Positions 48,465-58,987 of a stretch of 64,000 nucleotides of DNA are shown here, piece after piece; position 1 is the stretch's first letter, and every line of letters starts with the position of its first letter. The stretch spans positions 806,001 through 870,000 of the forward strand of contig CALNWN010000001.1 of assembly GCA_940746715.1 (NCBI GenBank). The letters run 5' to 3'. The DNA is from an uncultured Paraburkholderia sp. GTDB lineage: Bacteria > Pseudomonadota > Gammaproteobacteria > Burkholderiales > Burkholderiaceae. The position numbers and the translations under genes were made by a program. The notes beneath the pieces were generated by a model. That model was not told the origin of the DNA. It saw only the letters and a program-made list of their open reading frames with translations, and ran no database searches.

Positions 48465-49715
48465 ATGACCGTCAAGCTTGCCCTGTCTGCACGAAACCGG
48501 CTCAGCACCCGAACCATCGCCGCCGCACTTTCCGTCGCATCGTGCATGTTCATGGCAACCACGCCGGCCCTCGCGCAGAGCGTCGGCAAAAAACCGCCGG
48601 CGCTGCTCGCACAGGCCCAGCCGCAAAGCCCGGTTCCGCAAGGGCAAACGTTTGAGGAAGAAATCATTCCGCAGCGCTACGCGAACAATGCGAATGTCGA
48701 TGCGTTCATCAACGACATGGTGGCGCGCTACGATTTCGACGAGTCCGCGCTGCATGCGCTCTTTGCCGGCGTCAGCTATTCGGCGACCGCGGTGAAGCTC
48801 GTCACGCCCTCGCCGTCGCCCACGGTCAAGAACTGGCGCGCGTATCAGGCGCGCTTTCTCGATCAGATCCGCATCAACGCGGGCATCCGTTTCTGGCGCG
48901 CGAATCAGGCCACGCTGCAGCGCGCCTATGAGGAGTTCGGCGTGCCGCCCGAGGTGATTGTCGGCATTCTCGGTGTGGAGACGATTTATGGGCGTTTCAT
49001 GGGCAACTTCCGCGTGCTCGATGCGCTGACCACGCTCAGTTTCGACTATCCGAATACGCCTAATCGCGCGGACCGCCAGGCCACCTTCCGCAAGAATCTC
49101 CAGGACTACCTCGTGTGGACGCGCGATTCGCAGATCGATCCGACCACCGTGCTGGGTTCGTACACGGGCGCGATCGGCATTCCGCAGTTCCTGCCGAGCA
49201 GCATCGCGCAATATGCGGTGAGCTACGACGGCAAGAAAGACATCGACCTGCGCACGAGCCAGGCGGACGCCATCGGCAGTGTCGCGAACTATCTGCGTCA
49301 GAACGGCTGGGAGAATGGGCGGCCGGTCGTATGGAAAATCGGCACGGACGCGGGCAGCCTCGGCGTCGCACAAGCTGCCGCCGACGGCGCGCCCGAACCG
49401 CATTGGCCGCTCGACCAGTTGCTGCGCGCGGGGCTCGTGCTCAACGAGCCGGACGTGAATATCGCTTCCGAAGCGGGAACGCCGGTGACGGTGGTCGACC
49501 TGCCGTCGCCGGGACGCGGCACCGAATACATGCTCGGCCTGAAGAACTTCTACGTGCTCACGCGCTATAACCGCAGCTTCTTTTATGCGCTCGCGGTTTA
49601 CCAGTTGGGGCAACGCATCAAGTCGCAGATGGAAGCCAGCGACGCGGCCAACGCCGCGAACAATGGCAACAACGCGGGGAACAACGCGGCGGCGCCGGGC
49701 GCGGCTTCGCAATAA
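48465..49715 (+). CDS. mltB: Lytic murein transglycosylase B
   Basis: A 416-residue periplasmic muramidase that cleaves peptidoglycan with formation of 1,6-anhydro-muramyl ends. A signal peptide ends near ALAQS. Key parts are the GILGVETIYGRFMGNFRVLD segment carrying the catalytic Glu (about residue 170), the QDYLVWTR helix, and GSYTGAIGIPQFLPSSI, typical of family GH103. An Ala/Asn-rich tail of about 25 residues closes it. No lipobox, so a soluble form. The ATG at 48465 is chosen since the 30 upstream codons do not fit a signal peptide. Convergent with cysM. Intact. Confidence 0.94.
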   Translation: MTVKLALSARNRLSTRTIAAALSVASCMFMATTPALAQSVGKKPPALLAQAQPQSPVPQGQTFEEEIIPQRYANNANVDAFINDMVARYDFDESALHALFAGVSYSATAVKLVTPSPSPTVKNWRAYQARFLDQIRINAGIRFWRANQATLQRAYEEFGVPPEVIVGILGVETIYGRFMGNFRVLDALTTLSFDYPNTPNRADRQATFRKNLQDYLVWTRDSQIDPTTVLGSYTGAIGIPQFLPSSIAQYAVSYDGKKDIDLRTSQADAIGSVANYLRQNGWENGRPVVWKIGTDAGSLGVAQAAADGAPEPHWPLDQLLRAGLVLNEPDVNIASEAGTPVTVVDLPSPGRGTEYMLGLKNFYVLTRYNRSFFYALAVYQLGQRIKSQMEASDAANAANNGNNAGNNAAAPGAASQ

Positions 49716-49766
49716 GCGGGGATGCGGGGGCCGTCCGATCTCTTCGTTGTGACGTGACGTGATGGA

Positions 49767-49795
49767 CAAAAAAGCGCTCGCGGGCGCTTTTTTAC
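49767..49795. terminator. Bidirectional terminator between mltB and cysM
   Basis: A stem AAGCGC / GCGCTT with loop TCGCGG, flanked by A on the left and TTTTTT on the right. Confidence 0.9.
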
Positions 49796-49850
49796 TGGAT
49801 CTGACGTTCAGGCCCAGCGCTTCGGGCGCCAAGCTTGCCCGATTGCACAC

Positions 49851-50753
49851 TCAGGCGGGAAACACGCCCGTCGACAAATAACGGTCGCCGCGATCGCAGA
49901 CGATAAAAACAATGGTCGCGTTCTCGACCTGACGCGCCACGCGCAACGCCACCTCACACGCGCCGCCGGAAGAGATACCCGCGAAAATACCTTCGACCGA
50001 CGCCAGACGCCGCGCCATCGCCTCCGCCGCGGCCTGACTCACGTTCTCGACGCGGTCCACGCGGCTGCGATCGAAAATTTTCGGCATATAGGCTTCCGGC
50101 CATTTGCGGATGCCGGGAATGCGCGAGCCTTCCTCCGGCTGCGCGCCGATGATCTCGATTGCCTCGTTCTGTTGCTTCAGATAAGTGGACACGCCCATGA
50201 TCGTGCCCGTCGTGCCCATGGACGACACGAAATGCGTAATGCGCCCTTCGGTATCGCGCCAGATTTCGGGGCCCGTGCCCTCCACATGCGCGGCCGGATT
50301 GTCCGGATTTGCGAACTGATCGAGGATGATGCCCTTGCCGTCGCGCTGCATCTGCTCGGCGAGATCGCGCGCGTATTCCATGCCGCCCGTGACCGGCGTG
50401 AGAATGATTTGCGCACCGTACGCGGCCATGCTCTGGCGGCGCTCGACCGACAGGTCTTCCGGCATGATCAGCACCATCTTGTAGCCGCGGATCGCGGCCG
50501 CCATGGCGAGCGCGATGCCGGTGTTGCCGCTCGTCGATTCGATCAGCGTGTCGCCCGGTTTGATACGGCCGCGCGCTTCCGCCTTCTTGATCATCGACAA
50601 AGCCGGGCGATCCTTCACCGAGCCGGCCGGATTGTTGCCCTCGAGCTTTGCAAGGACCACGTTGTTGCGGCTACGGATCTCGTCGTCGGTGAGCCGGACG
50701 AGTTGCACGAGCGGCGTATTGCCGATGGTGTCTTCAATCGTTTTGTAGGCCAT
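49851..50753 (-). CDS. cysM: Cysteine synthase B
   Basis: A 300-residue PLP enzyme making cysteine from O-acetylserine and sulfide or thiosulfate. NTPLVQLVRL opens the fold. The PLP lysine is in NPAGSVKDRPAL (about residue 46), the substrate loop is ESTSGNTGIALA (about 73-84), and GTTGTIMGVSTYLK binds the phosphate. CysM-type length and the R/ERRQSMAAYGA segment distinguish it from CysK. The ATG is at 50753. It lies next to the comEA remnant, a conserved order. Intact. Confidence 0.95.
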   Translation of the reverse strand: MAYKTIEDTIGNTPLVQLVRLTDDEIRSRNNVVLAKLEGNNPAGSVKDRPALSMIKKAEARGRIKPGDTLIESTSGNTGIALAMAAAIRGYKMVLIMPEDLSVERRQSMAAYGAQIILTPVTGGMEYARDLAEQMQRDGKGIILDQFANPDNPAAHVEGTGPEIWRDTEGRITHFVSSMGTTGTIMGVSTYLKQQNEAIEIIGAQPEEGSRIPGIRKWPEAYMPKIFDRSRVDRVENVSQAAAEAMARRLASVEGIFAGISSGGACEVALRVARQVENATIVFIVCDRGDRYLSTGVFPA

Positions 50754-51007
50754 ATCGGTTCAGGTGCTGTCGATGCGCGGAGTCTTCAATCCATCGATTC
50801 TAAACCACCGTGCCGCCGGCTGCCGCGCGGCCCTTCTGCTCGCATGGATGCAGTCCGCGCGCACGCAAAAACCCGCGGCTGAGTACCGCGGGGAGCCAGT
50901 CATGCGAATGACAGCTTAAGGAGCGTTGTTGCCGGCTCCGACCATGAAGGACAACGATGGCGAAACAACGCGCGCAGCGCAACGTGCGCCGCGCGGCTCG
51001 CGTCAGA

Positions 51008-51372
51008 CTATTTCTTCACCGCCACTGAAGCGCCGCCCTTGGGCGTATTGGCGGCAATGGCCGCGCCCTTGGTCTGTGAAGACGCCGCAACCGCGGGCCA
51101 GCAGCCGCGCCAGCCGGACCGACAGCGAGACCCTCCGCCTGCAGGCGCTCGACGGTATGCCCGCCCATGCCCTTGACGCGCTTGCTGAGATCGGCTGGGT
51201 CCTTGAACGGACCATGCGCTGCACGCTCTTAGAGAATGGCTTTCGCTTTGGCCGGACCGATGCCCTTGATGCCGCGCAGCGCGTCCTCGTTAGCCGTGTT
51301 GACGTCAACCGACGCATACGCGTGGCCGAAAGCGGCGAGCATGGCCGCGGTAACCAGAATTTTTCGAAACAT
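51008..51372 (-). pseudogene. ComEA-like helix-hairpin-helix DNA-binding protein, broken
   Basis: ATG 51372 starts MFRKILVTAAMLAAFGHAYA, a signal peptide, followed by SVDVNTANEDALRGIKGIGP and AKAKAIL, the first helix-hairpin-helix of ComEA-type DNA-binding proteins. TAA then occurs (about 51228-51230). The same frame resumes ERAAHGPFKDPADLSKRVKG and MGGHTVERLQAEGL, the second part of the domain. A frameshift follows in the Ala-rich tail, and AVAASSQTKGAAIAANTPKG ending SVAVKK with TAG at 51008 is in another frame. Such proteins bind incoming DNA during natural transformation, so the lesion is consistent with loss of competence. Confidence 0.85.
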
Positions 51373-51448
51373 ATGGAATCTCCCTCATACAACCGGTCGG
51401 CGTCATCACCAACCGGGAGATTCCAGTTTAAACAGGTGTACATACTAA

Positions 51449-52441
51449 TTACACCTGGCCGAATAGCCAACGTACGTATCGGTTGACACCTTCCTGCACG
51501 CTCAGGAACGGCGCGTCGTAGCCAGCCGCGCGCAGCTTCGACAGGTCCGCCTGCGTGAAGCACTGATACTTGCCGCGCAATGCGTCGGGAAACGGGATGT
51601 ATTCGATCAGCCCGCGTTGCACCTGGTCGGCGAGCGAAAGCGGCGGCTCGTTGTTCAGCGCGCGCAGCGTGTTGACGACCGTGCTCGCAATGTCGTTGAA
51701 CGGTTGCGCGCGGCCGCTGCCCAGATTGAAGATGCCCGACTTGTCCGGATGGTCGAAGAAGAACAGGTTCACCTTCACGACATCTTCGACGGAAACGAAA
51801 TCGCGCGTCTGTTCGCCGGCGGCATAGCCGTTGTATTCGCCGAACAGCTTGACCTTGCCCTCGGCGCGGAACTGGTTGAAGTTGTGGAACGCGACCGACG
51901 CCATGCGCGCCTTATGCGTTTCGCGCGGGCCGTACACGTTGAAATAGCGGAAACCGGCGATCTGGCTTTTCGCGCCCGGCAGCACGCGCCGAATCACCTG
52001 GTCGAACAGGAACTTCGAGTAGCCGTACACATTGAGCGGCTGCTCGACTTCGCGCTCTTCGACGAAACGGCTCGAGCCGCCGTAAGTCGCGGCTGACGAC
52101 GCGTACAGGAACTGGATGTTCTGCGCGGGGCAGACGTCCAGCACGTCGCGGCTATAGCGGAAGTTGTTGTCCATCATGTAGCGGCCGTCGGTTTCCATCG
52201 TGTCCGAACAGGCGCCCTCGTGGAAAATCGCGCGCACGCGGCCGAAGTCGCCGCGCCTGAGGCGTTCGAGGAATTCGGTCTTGTCCAGATAGTCGTCGAT
52301 TTCGCAGTCGACCAGATTCTTGAACTTGTCCGCGCGCGTCAGATTGTCGACCGCGATGATGCGTTGTTCGCCGCGCTCGTTGAGCGCTTTCACGAGATTG
52401 CTGCCGATAAAGCCGGTCGCGCCGGTGACGATGAGGGTCAT
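51449..52441 (-). CDS. hldD: ADP-L-glycero-D-manno-heptose-6-epimerase
   Basis: A 330-residue short-chain dehydrogenase-type epimerase that makes ADP-L-glycero-beta-D-manno-heptose for the LPS inner core. The N-terminal nucleotide motif is [16 protein letters not shown], and the catalytic YxxxK is in [12 protein letters not shown] (Tyr about residue 140). [16 protein letters not shown] is diagnostic. Third gene of ugd-rfaE1-hldD, separated from rfaE1 by a large hairpin. Intact. Confidence 0.96.
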   Translation of the reverse strand: MTLIVTGATGFIGSNLVKALNERGEQRIIAVDNLTRADKFKNLVDCEIDDYLDKTEFLERLRRGDFGRVRAIFHEGACSDTMETDGRYMMDNNFRYSRDVLDVCPAQNIQFLYASSAATYGGSSRFVEEREVEQPLNVYGYSKFLFDQVIRRVLPGAKSQIAGFRYFNVYGPRETHKARMASVAFHNFNQFRAEGKVKLFGEYNGYAAGEQTRDFVSVEDVVKVNLFFFDHPDKSGIFNLGSGRAQPFNDIASTVVNTLRALNNEPPLSLADQVQRGLIEYIPFPDALRGKYQCFTQADLSKLRAAGYDAPFLSVQEGVNRYVRWLFGQV

Positions 52442-52527
52442 GATGGTCCCGCCGTAGTGTGGCTTGCATGGGACCGAAGCGAGCGCCAGGGCGCGTGCTC
52501 CGGTCGACAGGTTCAGTCGACGCGCCG

Positions 52528-52576
52528 CCGGTCCTCTCGCGCCGCGCTCAGCGGCGCGCGCTCACGAGAGGACCGG
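52528..52576. repeat. Large inverted repeat between rfaE1 and hldD
   Basis: A 12-bp perfect arm (CCGGTCCTCTCG at 52528-52539 and CGAGAGGACCGG at 52565-52576) encloses a second hairpin (CGCCGC at 52540-52545 and GCGGCG at 52551-52556). No T run follows on either strand, so it is not a standard terminator. It may protect or separate the two halves of the operon transcript. Confidence 0.88.
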
Positions 52577-52586
52577 GCGGGCCGCA

Positions 52587-53594
52587 TCAATGAAAGAGTT
52601 CGTCGTAGTCGACGGTGGCCGTGCCGAGTTTGCCGACCACGATGCCGGCCGCGCGATTGGCGAGTCCGACCGCTTCGACGAGCGTGAGACCCGCGCCCAG
52701 CATGGTGGCGAGCGTGGCGATCACGGTGTCGCCCGCGCCCGAAACATCATACACTTCGCGCGCGACGGCCGATGCGTGCAGGATGCCGTCGTCGGAGAAG
52801 AGCGTCATGCCCTCTTCCGAGCGCGTGAGGAGCAAGGCCTTGAACTGCAGATCCGCGCGCAGTTTGCTCACGCGCTCAGTCAGGTCTTCTTCCGATTTCC
52901 ACTGGCCGATCACCTCGCGCAACTCGGCGCGATTCGGCGTGATCAACGTGGCGCCGCGGTAGCGCTCCCAATCGTCGCCCTTCGGGTCGACCAGCACCGG
53001 CTTGCCGGCCGCATGCGCTCTCGCGATCATCTGCGTGACGTGGGTCAGGCCGCCCTTTGCGTAATCGGACATCAGGATCACGTCGTGCGACGGCAGTAAT
53101 TCGTCGAAGCGCGCGAGGCCCGCGAGCAACACCTCGTGCGCCGGCGAGTTTTCGAAATCGACGCGCAGCAGCTGTTGCTGACGCGACAGCACGCGCAGCT
53201 TAATGGTGGTGAGCAGCGCGGGGTCGCGCTCCAGATGCGGATTCACGCCGCTTTCGCCGAGCAGTTGCACGATGCGCTCGCCCGGTTCGTCGTGCCCGAC
53301 GACACACAAGAGACCCGCCTGCGCGCCCAGCGCCGCCGCGTTGCGCGCGACGTTCGCGGCACCGCCGAGGCGGTCCTCCTGGCGCTGCACGTGCACGACC
53401 GGCACCGGCGCTTCCGGCGAGATGCGATTGACGTCGCCGAACCAGTAGCGGTCGAGCATCACGTCACCGACGACCAGCACGCGCGCGGCCGCGAGCTGCG
53501 CGCACGGCACCACCGTCAATGCCGGCGACGGCGACGGCGCGATGGGAGCGGGCCTCGCGTCAGGCATCGGCCGCAAGTTCAGAGGGTTGGGCAT
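52587..53594 (-). CDS. rfaE1: D-glycero-beta-D-manno-heptose-7-phosphate kinase
   Basis: A 335-residue PfkB-family kinase that phosphorylates heptose-7-phosphate at C1 for LPS core synthesis; it corresponds to the N-terminal half of E. coli HldE (RfaE domain I). Features are [19 protein letters not shown] with [23 protein letters not shown] (about residues 70-85), and the PfkB signature [17 protein letters not shown] with the catalytic Asp (about 285). The start at ATG 53594 ([12 protein letters not shown]) overlaps the end of ugd; an alternative ATG is four codons upstream. The adenylyltransferase partner is encoded elsewhere. Intact. Confidence 0.94.
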   Translation of the reverse strand: MPNPLNLRPMPDARPAPIAPSPSPALTVVPCAQLAAARVLVVGDVMLDRYWFGDVNRISPEAPVPVVHVQRQEDRLGGAANVARNAAALGAQAGLLCVVGHDEPGERIVQLLGESGVNPHLERDPALLTTIKLRVLSRQQQLLRVDFENSPAHEVLLAGLARFDELLPSHDVILMSDYAKGGLTHVTQMIARAHAAGKPVLVDPKGDDWERYRGATLITPNRAELREVIGQWKSEEDLTERVSKLRADLQFKALLLTRSEEGMTLFSDDGILHASAVAREVYDVSGAGDTVIATLATMLGAGLTLVEAVGLANRAAGIVVGKLGTATVDYDELFH

Positions 53595-54963
53595 AAGGGC
53601 GTCCAATCGAGTGATAGTCGATGCCGAGTTCGTTCATCGCATCTGGCTCGTACAGATTGCGGCCGTCGAAAATGACCGGCGACTTCAGCACGGATTTCAG
53701 ATGCACGAAGTCCGGGCTCTTGAACTCCTTCCATTCGGTGACGATGACGAGTGCGTCGGCGCCCGTAAGCGTTTCGTCCTGCGTGCTCGTGAAGGTGAGA
53801 CGGGCGAGCTGCTCCGGCGCGTCGTGCAGATCCATTGCGAAGACGCAGCGCGCTTCCGTCACGGCGACCGGATCGTACGCGCGCACCTGCGCGCCGCGCG
53901 CGAGCAGTTCGGCGATCACGCGACGGCTCGGCGCTTCGCGCATGTCGTCGGTATTCGGCTTGAACGCGAGGCCCCAGACGGCGAAGGTGCGGCCTGCCAG
54001 ATCGTTGCCCCACTTGTGCGTGATCTTCTGCACGAGCACGTCTTTCTGCTGGTAGTTCACTTCCTCGACGGCTTCGAGAATGCGCAGATTGTGGCCGCTT
54101 TCGCTGGCCGTGCGGATCAGCGCCTGCACGTCCTTCGGGAAGCACGAGCCGCCATAGCCGCAGCCCGCATACAGGAAGTGATAGCCGATACGCGGGTCCG
54201 AGCCGATGCCGCGGCGCACTGCCTCGATGTCGGCGCCGACCCGGTCCGCGAGATTCGACATCTCGTTCATGAACGAGATGCGCGTGGCCAGCATCGCATT
54301 GGCCGCGTATTTGGTGAATTCAGTCGAGCGCACGTCCATGTACAGCGTGCGTTCGTGATTGCGGTTGAACGGCGCGTAGAGGCGCTTCATCAGTTCGCGC
54401 GCACGCAGGCCGGCTTCGTCTTCGTCGCTGCCGAGCACGATTCGGTCGGGCCGCATGAAGTCGTCCACTGCCGCCCCTTCCTTCAGGAATTCGGGATTCG
54501 ACACGACCGAGAAGCGGTGCTTGTCGCTGCCCGCAAGCCCGCGTTTCGCGAGCTCTTCCTCGACGACTGCGCGCACGCGCTGCGCCGTGCCGACCGGCAC
54601 CGTCGACTTGTCGACGATCACCTTGAAGCCGTTCATCGTGCGGCCGATATTGCGCGCCGCTTCCAGCACGTATTGCAGATCCGCGGAGCCGTCTTCGTCG
54701 GGCGGCGTGCCCACCGCGATGAACTGCACGTCGCCGTGAGCGACACTTGCCTCGATATCCGTCGAAAACGTGATGCGCCCGGCCGCGCGCGTGCGGGCGA
54801 TGATTTCCTGCAGGCCCGGCTCGTGAATGGGCACGCCGCCGTTGTTGAGAATTTCGATCTTGCGCGGGTCGACGTCGAGACAGAAGACGTCGTTGCCGAT
54901 TTCTGCGAGACACGCGCCTGTGACAAGACCCACATAGCCAGTGCCGATAATGGTGATTTTCAT
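53560..54963 (-). CDS. ugd: UDP-glucose 6-dehydrogenase
   Basis: A 467-residue enzyme oxidising UDP-glucose to UDP-glucuronate with two NAD, for polysaccharides and, in this group, for Ara4N modification of lipid A. N-terminal NAD motif [18 protein letters not shown], then [12 protein letters not shown] and the catalytic Cys in [15 protein letters not shown] (about residue 265). The C-terminal domain includes [18 protein letters not shown]. Its stop overlaps rfaE1, so translation is coupled. Intact. Confidence 0.96.
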   Translation of the reverse strand: MKITIIGTGYVGLVTGACLAEIGNDVFCLDVDPRKIEILNNGGVPIHEPGLQEIIARTRAAGRITFSTDIEASVAHGDVQFIAVGTPPDEDGSADLQYVLEAARNIGRTMNGFKVIVDKSTVPVGTAQRVRAVVEEELAKRGLAGSDKHRFSVVSNPEFLKEGAAVDDFMRPDRIVLGSDEDEAGLRARELMKRLYAPFNRNHERTLYMDVRSTEFTKYAANAMLATRISFMNEMSNLADRVGADIEAVRRGIGSDPRIGYHFLYAGCGYGGSCFPKDVQALIRTASESGHNLRILEAVEEVNYQQKDVLVQKITHKWGNDLAGRTFAVWGLAFKPNTDDMREAPSRRVIAELLARGAQVRAYDPVAVTEARCVFAMDLHDAPEQLARLTFTSTQDETLTGADALVIVTEWKEFKSPDFVHLKSVLKSPVIFDGRNLYEPDAMNELGIDYHSIGRPYAQPSELAADA

Positions 54964-55044
54964 ACGCTTTCCGGTTGAAGGTTCCGGTGATGATTTCCGG
55001 CGATAACGCCGGTCATGAACACGCTGCCAAAGCCGTCCGCGACC

Positions 55045-56220
55045 TCAGTTCGACGCGGTGATCGGCTCGACCCGGCGCGGCGCGTAGGTTTCCCAACCGC
55101 TGCAGCCGGGGCACTGCCAGTAGAAAAGCCGCGCCCTGAAGCCGCAATTCTGGCACGTGTAGCGCGGCAGATTTTTGGTGCGCTGACGGATCAGCGTGCG
55201 CATCAGTTCCAGCTCGCTGCGCCGCGGCTCTTCCGCCACCGCCTGCTGCGCTTCGAGCAGGCGCGTCATGCCAGCGAGGTTCGGCGACTTCTGCATCTGC
55301 GAACGCGCGAGCGCATGGGCGGCGTCCGGCCCGCGCAGCGACGCCACGTGTTGATACGCGACGTCGAGCAGATCGTTGCTCGGATAGCGATCGACCCAGC
55401 TGGTGAGCAGATCCGCGCCTTCCTGCGCGCGGCCGAGCGCTTCGTAGGCCTTCATCAGCTTGTCGGCGACGAGCGGCAGATAAGCAGGATTCTGCTCCTC
55501 GACGCGCCACCACTGGGCGATCGCCGCTTCCTGCGCGCCCGCCGCGGCGTCGACGTCGCCGAACAGAATGGTGGCACGCACGTTGGTCGCATTCGCTTTC
55601 AGCGCGAAGCCGAGCTGGCGGCGCGCTTCGTCGGGCTTTTTCTGCTGCAGCGCTTCCTGCGCGAGCTCGCAGTGGAATTGCGCGATTTCCTTGTCGAGCG
55701 ATTCCGCGCCCATGGTTTCCAGATGCCGTGCGGTGTCGATCGACTTGACCCAGTCCTTCTCGATTTCGTAGATGGTGAGCAGCGCGCGCTGCGCGCCCAA
55801 CGCACAGTCGCCCGTTTCGAGCGAACCGAAAGTTTCTTCCGCGCGATCAAGCAAACCGGCCTTCAGGAAGTCCTGCCCCAATTCGAACAGGGCGTGATCG
55901 CGCTCGCTGACCGGCAGGTCCGCGCGGCTCAGCAGATTCTGATGCACGCGGATTGCGCGGTCCGTCTCGCCGCGGCGCCGGAACAGATTGCCGAGCGCGA
56001 AATGCAGCTCGACGGTTTCCGGGTCGAGCTTGACGACTTCGATAAAGGCGTCGATCGCCTGGTCCGGCTGCTCGTTAAGCAGGAAGTTCAGGCCGCGGAA
56101 ATAGGAACGCGGCAGATTGGCGCTTTCTGACAGCAGCGTCTTGAGGTCGTAGCGCGCAGCCATCCAGCCGAACGCGAAAGCGACGGGGATGACGAGCAGC
56201 CACCAGAAGTCTAGATCCAT
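55045..56220 (-). CDS. lapB: LPS assembly protein B (TPR and rubredoxin-like)
   Basis: A 391-residue membrane-anchored regulator (YciM/LapB) that, with FtsH, controls LpxC turnover and so balances LPS synthesis. The N terminus MDLDFWWLLVIPVAFAFGWM is a single membrane anchor. Several TPR repeats follow (for example NEQPDQAIDAFIEVVKLDPE and EVELHF region LHFALGNLFRRRGETDRAI). The C-terminal metal-binding domain has CQNC and CPGC pairs about 13 residues apart, with FYWQCPGCSGWETY. It follows lapA. Intact, as expected for a gene that is often essential. Confidence 0.95.
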   Translation of the reverse strand: MDLDFWWLLVIPVAFAFGWMAARYDLKTLLSESANLPRSYFRGLNFLLNEQPDQAIDAFIEVVKLDPETVELHFALGNLFRRRGETDRAIRVHQNLLSRADLPVSERDHALFELGQDFLKAGLLDRAEETFGSLETGDCALGAQRALLTIYEIEKDWVKSIDTARHLETMGAESLDKEIAQFHCELAQEALQQKKPDEARRQLGFALKANATNVRATILFGDVDAAAGAQEAAIAQWWRVEEQNPAYLPLVADKLMKAYEALGRAQEGADLLTSWVDRYPSNDLLDVAYQHVASLRGPDAAHALARSQMQKSPNLAGMTRLLEAQQAVAEEPRRSELELMRTLIRQRTKNLPRYTCQNCGFRARLFYWQCPGCSGWETYAPRRVEPITASN

Positions 56221-56290
56221 GCGATGAATGCAAATGAGCCGGAAGGCGGGAACGGGATGCCGCGCGAAAGCTGCGCAGCGAGCGACACAA

Positions 56291-56584
56291 TCAGATCAGC
56301 GGCGGCATGGGCGGGTTGTTCGAAGCCACCGGCGCCTCGCGCGCCACCCGCAGCTCGCGCTTTAACCGGCCATTTTCCATGCGCAGGCGGACGACGGCCG
56401 GCATCGACGAAACAAGGCCCGCGAGCAACCCAACCACGAAAAACGCGAGGCCGATCAGGATAAGCGGCGCCGACCAGGTGTAGCCAGCGAGGAAATTCAG
56501 CGTAGCGGGTTGTGTATTGGAGAGTGCCAGCACGAGCAACAGCACGAACACCAGTACACGGATCAGCCAGACGATAAATTTCAT
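56291..56584 (-). CDS. lapA: LPS assembly protein A (LapA/DUF1049)
   Basis: A 97-residue inner membrane protein. Two hydrophobic helices (FIVWLIRVLVFVLLLVLALS and APLILIGLAFFVVGLLAGLV) are joined by NTQPATLNFL, the DUF1049 pattern, and a basic C-terminal tail lies in the cytoplasm. LapA is cotranscribed with LapB and acts in LPS homeostasis. The ATG at 56584 is chosen because the frame upstream has no similarity. It lies after the ihfB terminator, so a separate promoter in 56585-56740 is expected. Intact. Confidence 0.92.
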   Translation of the reverse strand: MKFIVWLIRVLVFVLLLVLALSNTQPATLNFLAGYTWSAPLILIGLAFFVVGLLAGLVSSMPAVVRLRMENGRLKRELRVAREAPVASNNPPMPPLI

Positions 56585-56737
56585 GAATAGATCTCTTGAC
56601 GGCAGTTGCGGGGTGACGCCGGCCTGATGACGCGTCGCGCCACGGTGTTTGCCCGCGCCGAAGTGACCCGTATTGTAATTGAAGCCCTCGCGGCTGGGCA
56701 GGAAGTGGCCGAACGCTGGCTTACAGAAAAGCGCAGG

Positions 56738-56765
56738 CGAAAAAAAGCGCCGAAAGGCGCTTTTT
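56738..56765 (-). terminator. Terminator of rpsA-ihfB
   Basis: A stem AAGCGCC / GGCGCTT with a GAAA loop about 75 bases past the ihfB stop, followed on the minus strand by seven T. Confidence 0.92.
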
Positions 56766-56841
56766 CTGGTCTTTTGCCGACTGGCATTGGCCGCTGATGC
56801 CGCCAACGCCACGCTGCGAAACTGCACAGCGCGCGGAGCAT

Positions 56842-57165
56842 TTACAGATCGTCATCCGGCTCTTCGGCCTTCAACGGCTCGCCCGCGCGACGATCGACCC
56901 GCTCACGCAACTCCTTGCCCGGCTTGAAGTGCGGCACATACTTCTCAGGCACCAGCACTTTTTCGCCCGACTTCGGATTACGCCCGACGCGGGAAGGACG
57001 GCGGTTCAGGCCGAAGCTGCCAAAACCTCGAATTTCGATGCGATGACCTTTGGCAAGCGCCTCCGACATCGCATCAAGCATCGTCTTGACCGCGAAATCC
57101 GCATCTTTCAATACAAGCTGCGGAAAACGCGTAGCCAGTTGGGCGACCAATTCCGATTTGGTCAT
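56842..57165 (-). CDS. ihfB: Integration host factor subunit beta
   Basis: A 107-residue DNA-bending protein that acts as a heterodimer with Ihf[21 protein letters not shown] starts the helical body. [20 protein letters not shown] is the beta-ribbon arm, with the Arg-Asn-Pro tip that intercalates into DNA. The acidic tail EEPDDDL is typical of the beta chain in this group. It follows rpsA by about 105 bases, as in E. coli. Intact. Confidence 0.96.
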   Translation of the reverse strand: MTKSELVAQLATRFPQLVLKDADFAVKTMLDAMSEALAKGHRIEIRGFGSFGLNRRPSRVGRNPKSGEKVLVPEKYVPHFKPGKELRERVDRRAGEPLKAEEPDDDL

Positions 57166-57271
57166 ACTGCAGCAGACCTCTCAAGAAAACGCCGAGCCGC
57201 CCCCGGTCACCCCGCGAGGGGTACCTGCCGCCAGTTCAAAGTCTGTGCGGCAGGTTGGGGGCATTCCTCAA

Positions 57272-58987
57272 TTACTGGTTCTGGCCGTCGAGCTTGGCCT
57301 TCAGCAGCGCGCCGAGGTTCGTCGTACCAGTGGCTGCTGCGCTGGAATCCGACGAAGCCAGGCCGCGGATCGCTTCCTGTTGCTCAGCCGAGTCCTTCGC
57401 CTTGATCGACAGGTTGATGCCACGCGACTTGCGATCGATGTTGATGATCATCGCGTTGACCTTGTCGCCTTCCTTCAGCACGTTGCGTGCGTCTTCCACG
57501 CGGTCTTGTGCGATTTCCGAAGCGCGCAGGTAGCCTTCGACTTCACCCGACAGCTGCACCACTGCACCCTTCGCGTCCACCGACTTGACCGTGCCGTCGA
57601 CGATCGAACCCTTGTCGTTCATTGCAACGTAGTTGCTGAACGGGTCGCCTTCGAGCTGCTTGATGCCCAGCGAAATGCGTTCCTTTTCGACGTCGATGCC
57701 GAGAACGATCGCTTCCACTTCGTCGCCCTTCTTGTACTTGCGAACCGCTTCTTCGCCCGTTTCCGACCACGACAGATCCGACAGGTGAACCAGACCGTCG
57801 ATGCTGCCCGGCAGACCGATGAAGACGCCGAAGTCGGTGATCGACTTGATCGCGCCTTGCAGCTTGTCGCCCTTCTTGAAGTTGCGGCTGAAGTCGTCCC
57901 ACGGGTTCGGCTTGCACTGCTTCATGCCGAGGCTGATACGGCGGCGGTCTTCGTCGATTTCGAGAACCATGACTTCGACTTCGTCGCCCAGCTGGACAAC
58001 CTTCGACGGCGCAACGTTCTTGTTCGTCCAGTCCATTTCCGACACGTGGACGAGGCCTTCGATGCCCGATTCCACTTCGACGAATGCGCCGTAGTCGGTG
58101 ATGTTGGTGACCTTACCGAACAGGCGCGTGCCCGACGGGTAACGGCGCGAGATGCCTTCCCACGGATCGTCGCCCAGTTGCTTGATACCGAGCGAAACGC
58201 GGTTCTTTTCCTGGTCGAACTTGAGGATCTTCGCGGTGACTTCCTGGCCGACGGACAGCACTTCCGACGGGTGACGCACACGGCGCCATGCGATGTCGGT
58301 GATGTGCAACAGGCCATCGATACCGCCGAGGTCCACGAACGCGCCGTAGTCGGTGATGTTCTTCACCACGCCTTCGACGATCGCGCCTTCCTTCAGCGTT
58401 TCGAGCAGCTTTGCGCGCTCTTCGCCCTGGGTGGCTTCGATCACGGCACGGCGCGACAGCACGACGTTGTTACGCTTGCGGTCGAGCTTGATGACGCGGA
58501 ATTCCAGCGTCTTGCCTTCGTACGGGGTCGTGTCCTTGACCGGACGCGTGTCGACGAGCGAACCCGGCAGGAACGCGCGGATGCCGTTGACCATGACGGT
58601 CATGCCGCCCTTGACCTTGCCCGTGATCGTGCCGGTCACGAGTTCGTTGTTGTCGAGCGCCTTTTCCAGCGACAGCCACGAAGCCAGACGCTTCGCCTTG
58701 TCGCGCGACAGGATGGTGTCGCCATAGCCGTTTTCCAGCGCGTCGATCGCGACGGAAACGAAGTCGCCCGCCTGCACTTCTACCTCGCCCGCGTCATTCA
58801 GGAACTCTTCGAGCGGGATGTAGGCTTCGGACTTGAGACCAGCGTTGACGACCACGAAGTTGTGGTCCACACGCACGACTTCGGCGGAGATCACTTCGCC
58901 GGCGCGCATGTCTTGCTTGGTCAGCGACTCTTCGAACAGAGCCGCAAAAGATTCGGTATTCGGGGTAGAGGTTTGCAGGTCGGACAT
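57272..58987 (-). CDS. rpsA: 30S ribosomal protein S1
   Basis: A 571-residue essential RNA-binding ribosomal protein that brings mRNA to the 30S subunit. Six S1 repeats can be followed along the chain; the clearest carry the pattern [20 protein letters not shown] (about residue 200), [20 protein letters not shown] (about 285) and [20 protein letters not shown] (about 370). The start [20 protein letters not shown] at ATG 58987 matches the family; a further ATG lies six codons upstream. It lies between cmk and ihfB, the usual order. Intact. Confidence 0.97.
   Translation of the reverse strand: MSDLQTSTPNTESFAALFEESLTKQDMRAGEVISAEVVRVDHNFVVVNAGLKSEAYIPLEEFLNDAGEVEVQAGDFVSVAIDALENGYGDTILSRDKAKRLASWLSLEKALDNNELVTGTITGKVKGGMTVMVNGIRAFLPGSLVDTRPVKDTTPYEGKTLEFRVIKLDRKRNNVVLSRRAVIEATQGEERAKLLETLKEGAIVEGVVKNITDYGAFVDLGGIDGLLHITDIAWRRVRHPSEVLSVGQEVTAKILKFDQEKNRVSLGIKQLGDDPWEGISRRYPSGTRLFGKVTNITDYGAFVEVESGIEGLVHVSEMDWTNKNVAPSKVVQLGDEVEVMVLEIDEDRRRISLGMKQCKPNPWDDFSRNFKKGDKLQGAIKSITDFGVFIGLPGSIDGLVHLSDLSWSETGEEAVRKYKKGDEVEAIVLGIDVEKERISLGIKQLEGDPFSNYVAMNDKGSIVDGTVKSVDAKGAVVQLSGEVEGYLRASEIAQDRVEDARNVLKEGDKVNAMIINIDRKSRGINLSIKAKDSAEQQEAIRGLASSDSSAAATGTTNLGALLKAKLDGQNQ

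Noticed and set aside
48345-49850. A 501-codon minus-strand open frame
   Set aside because: It is antisense to mltB and has no recognisable domain.
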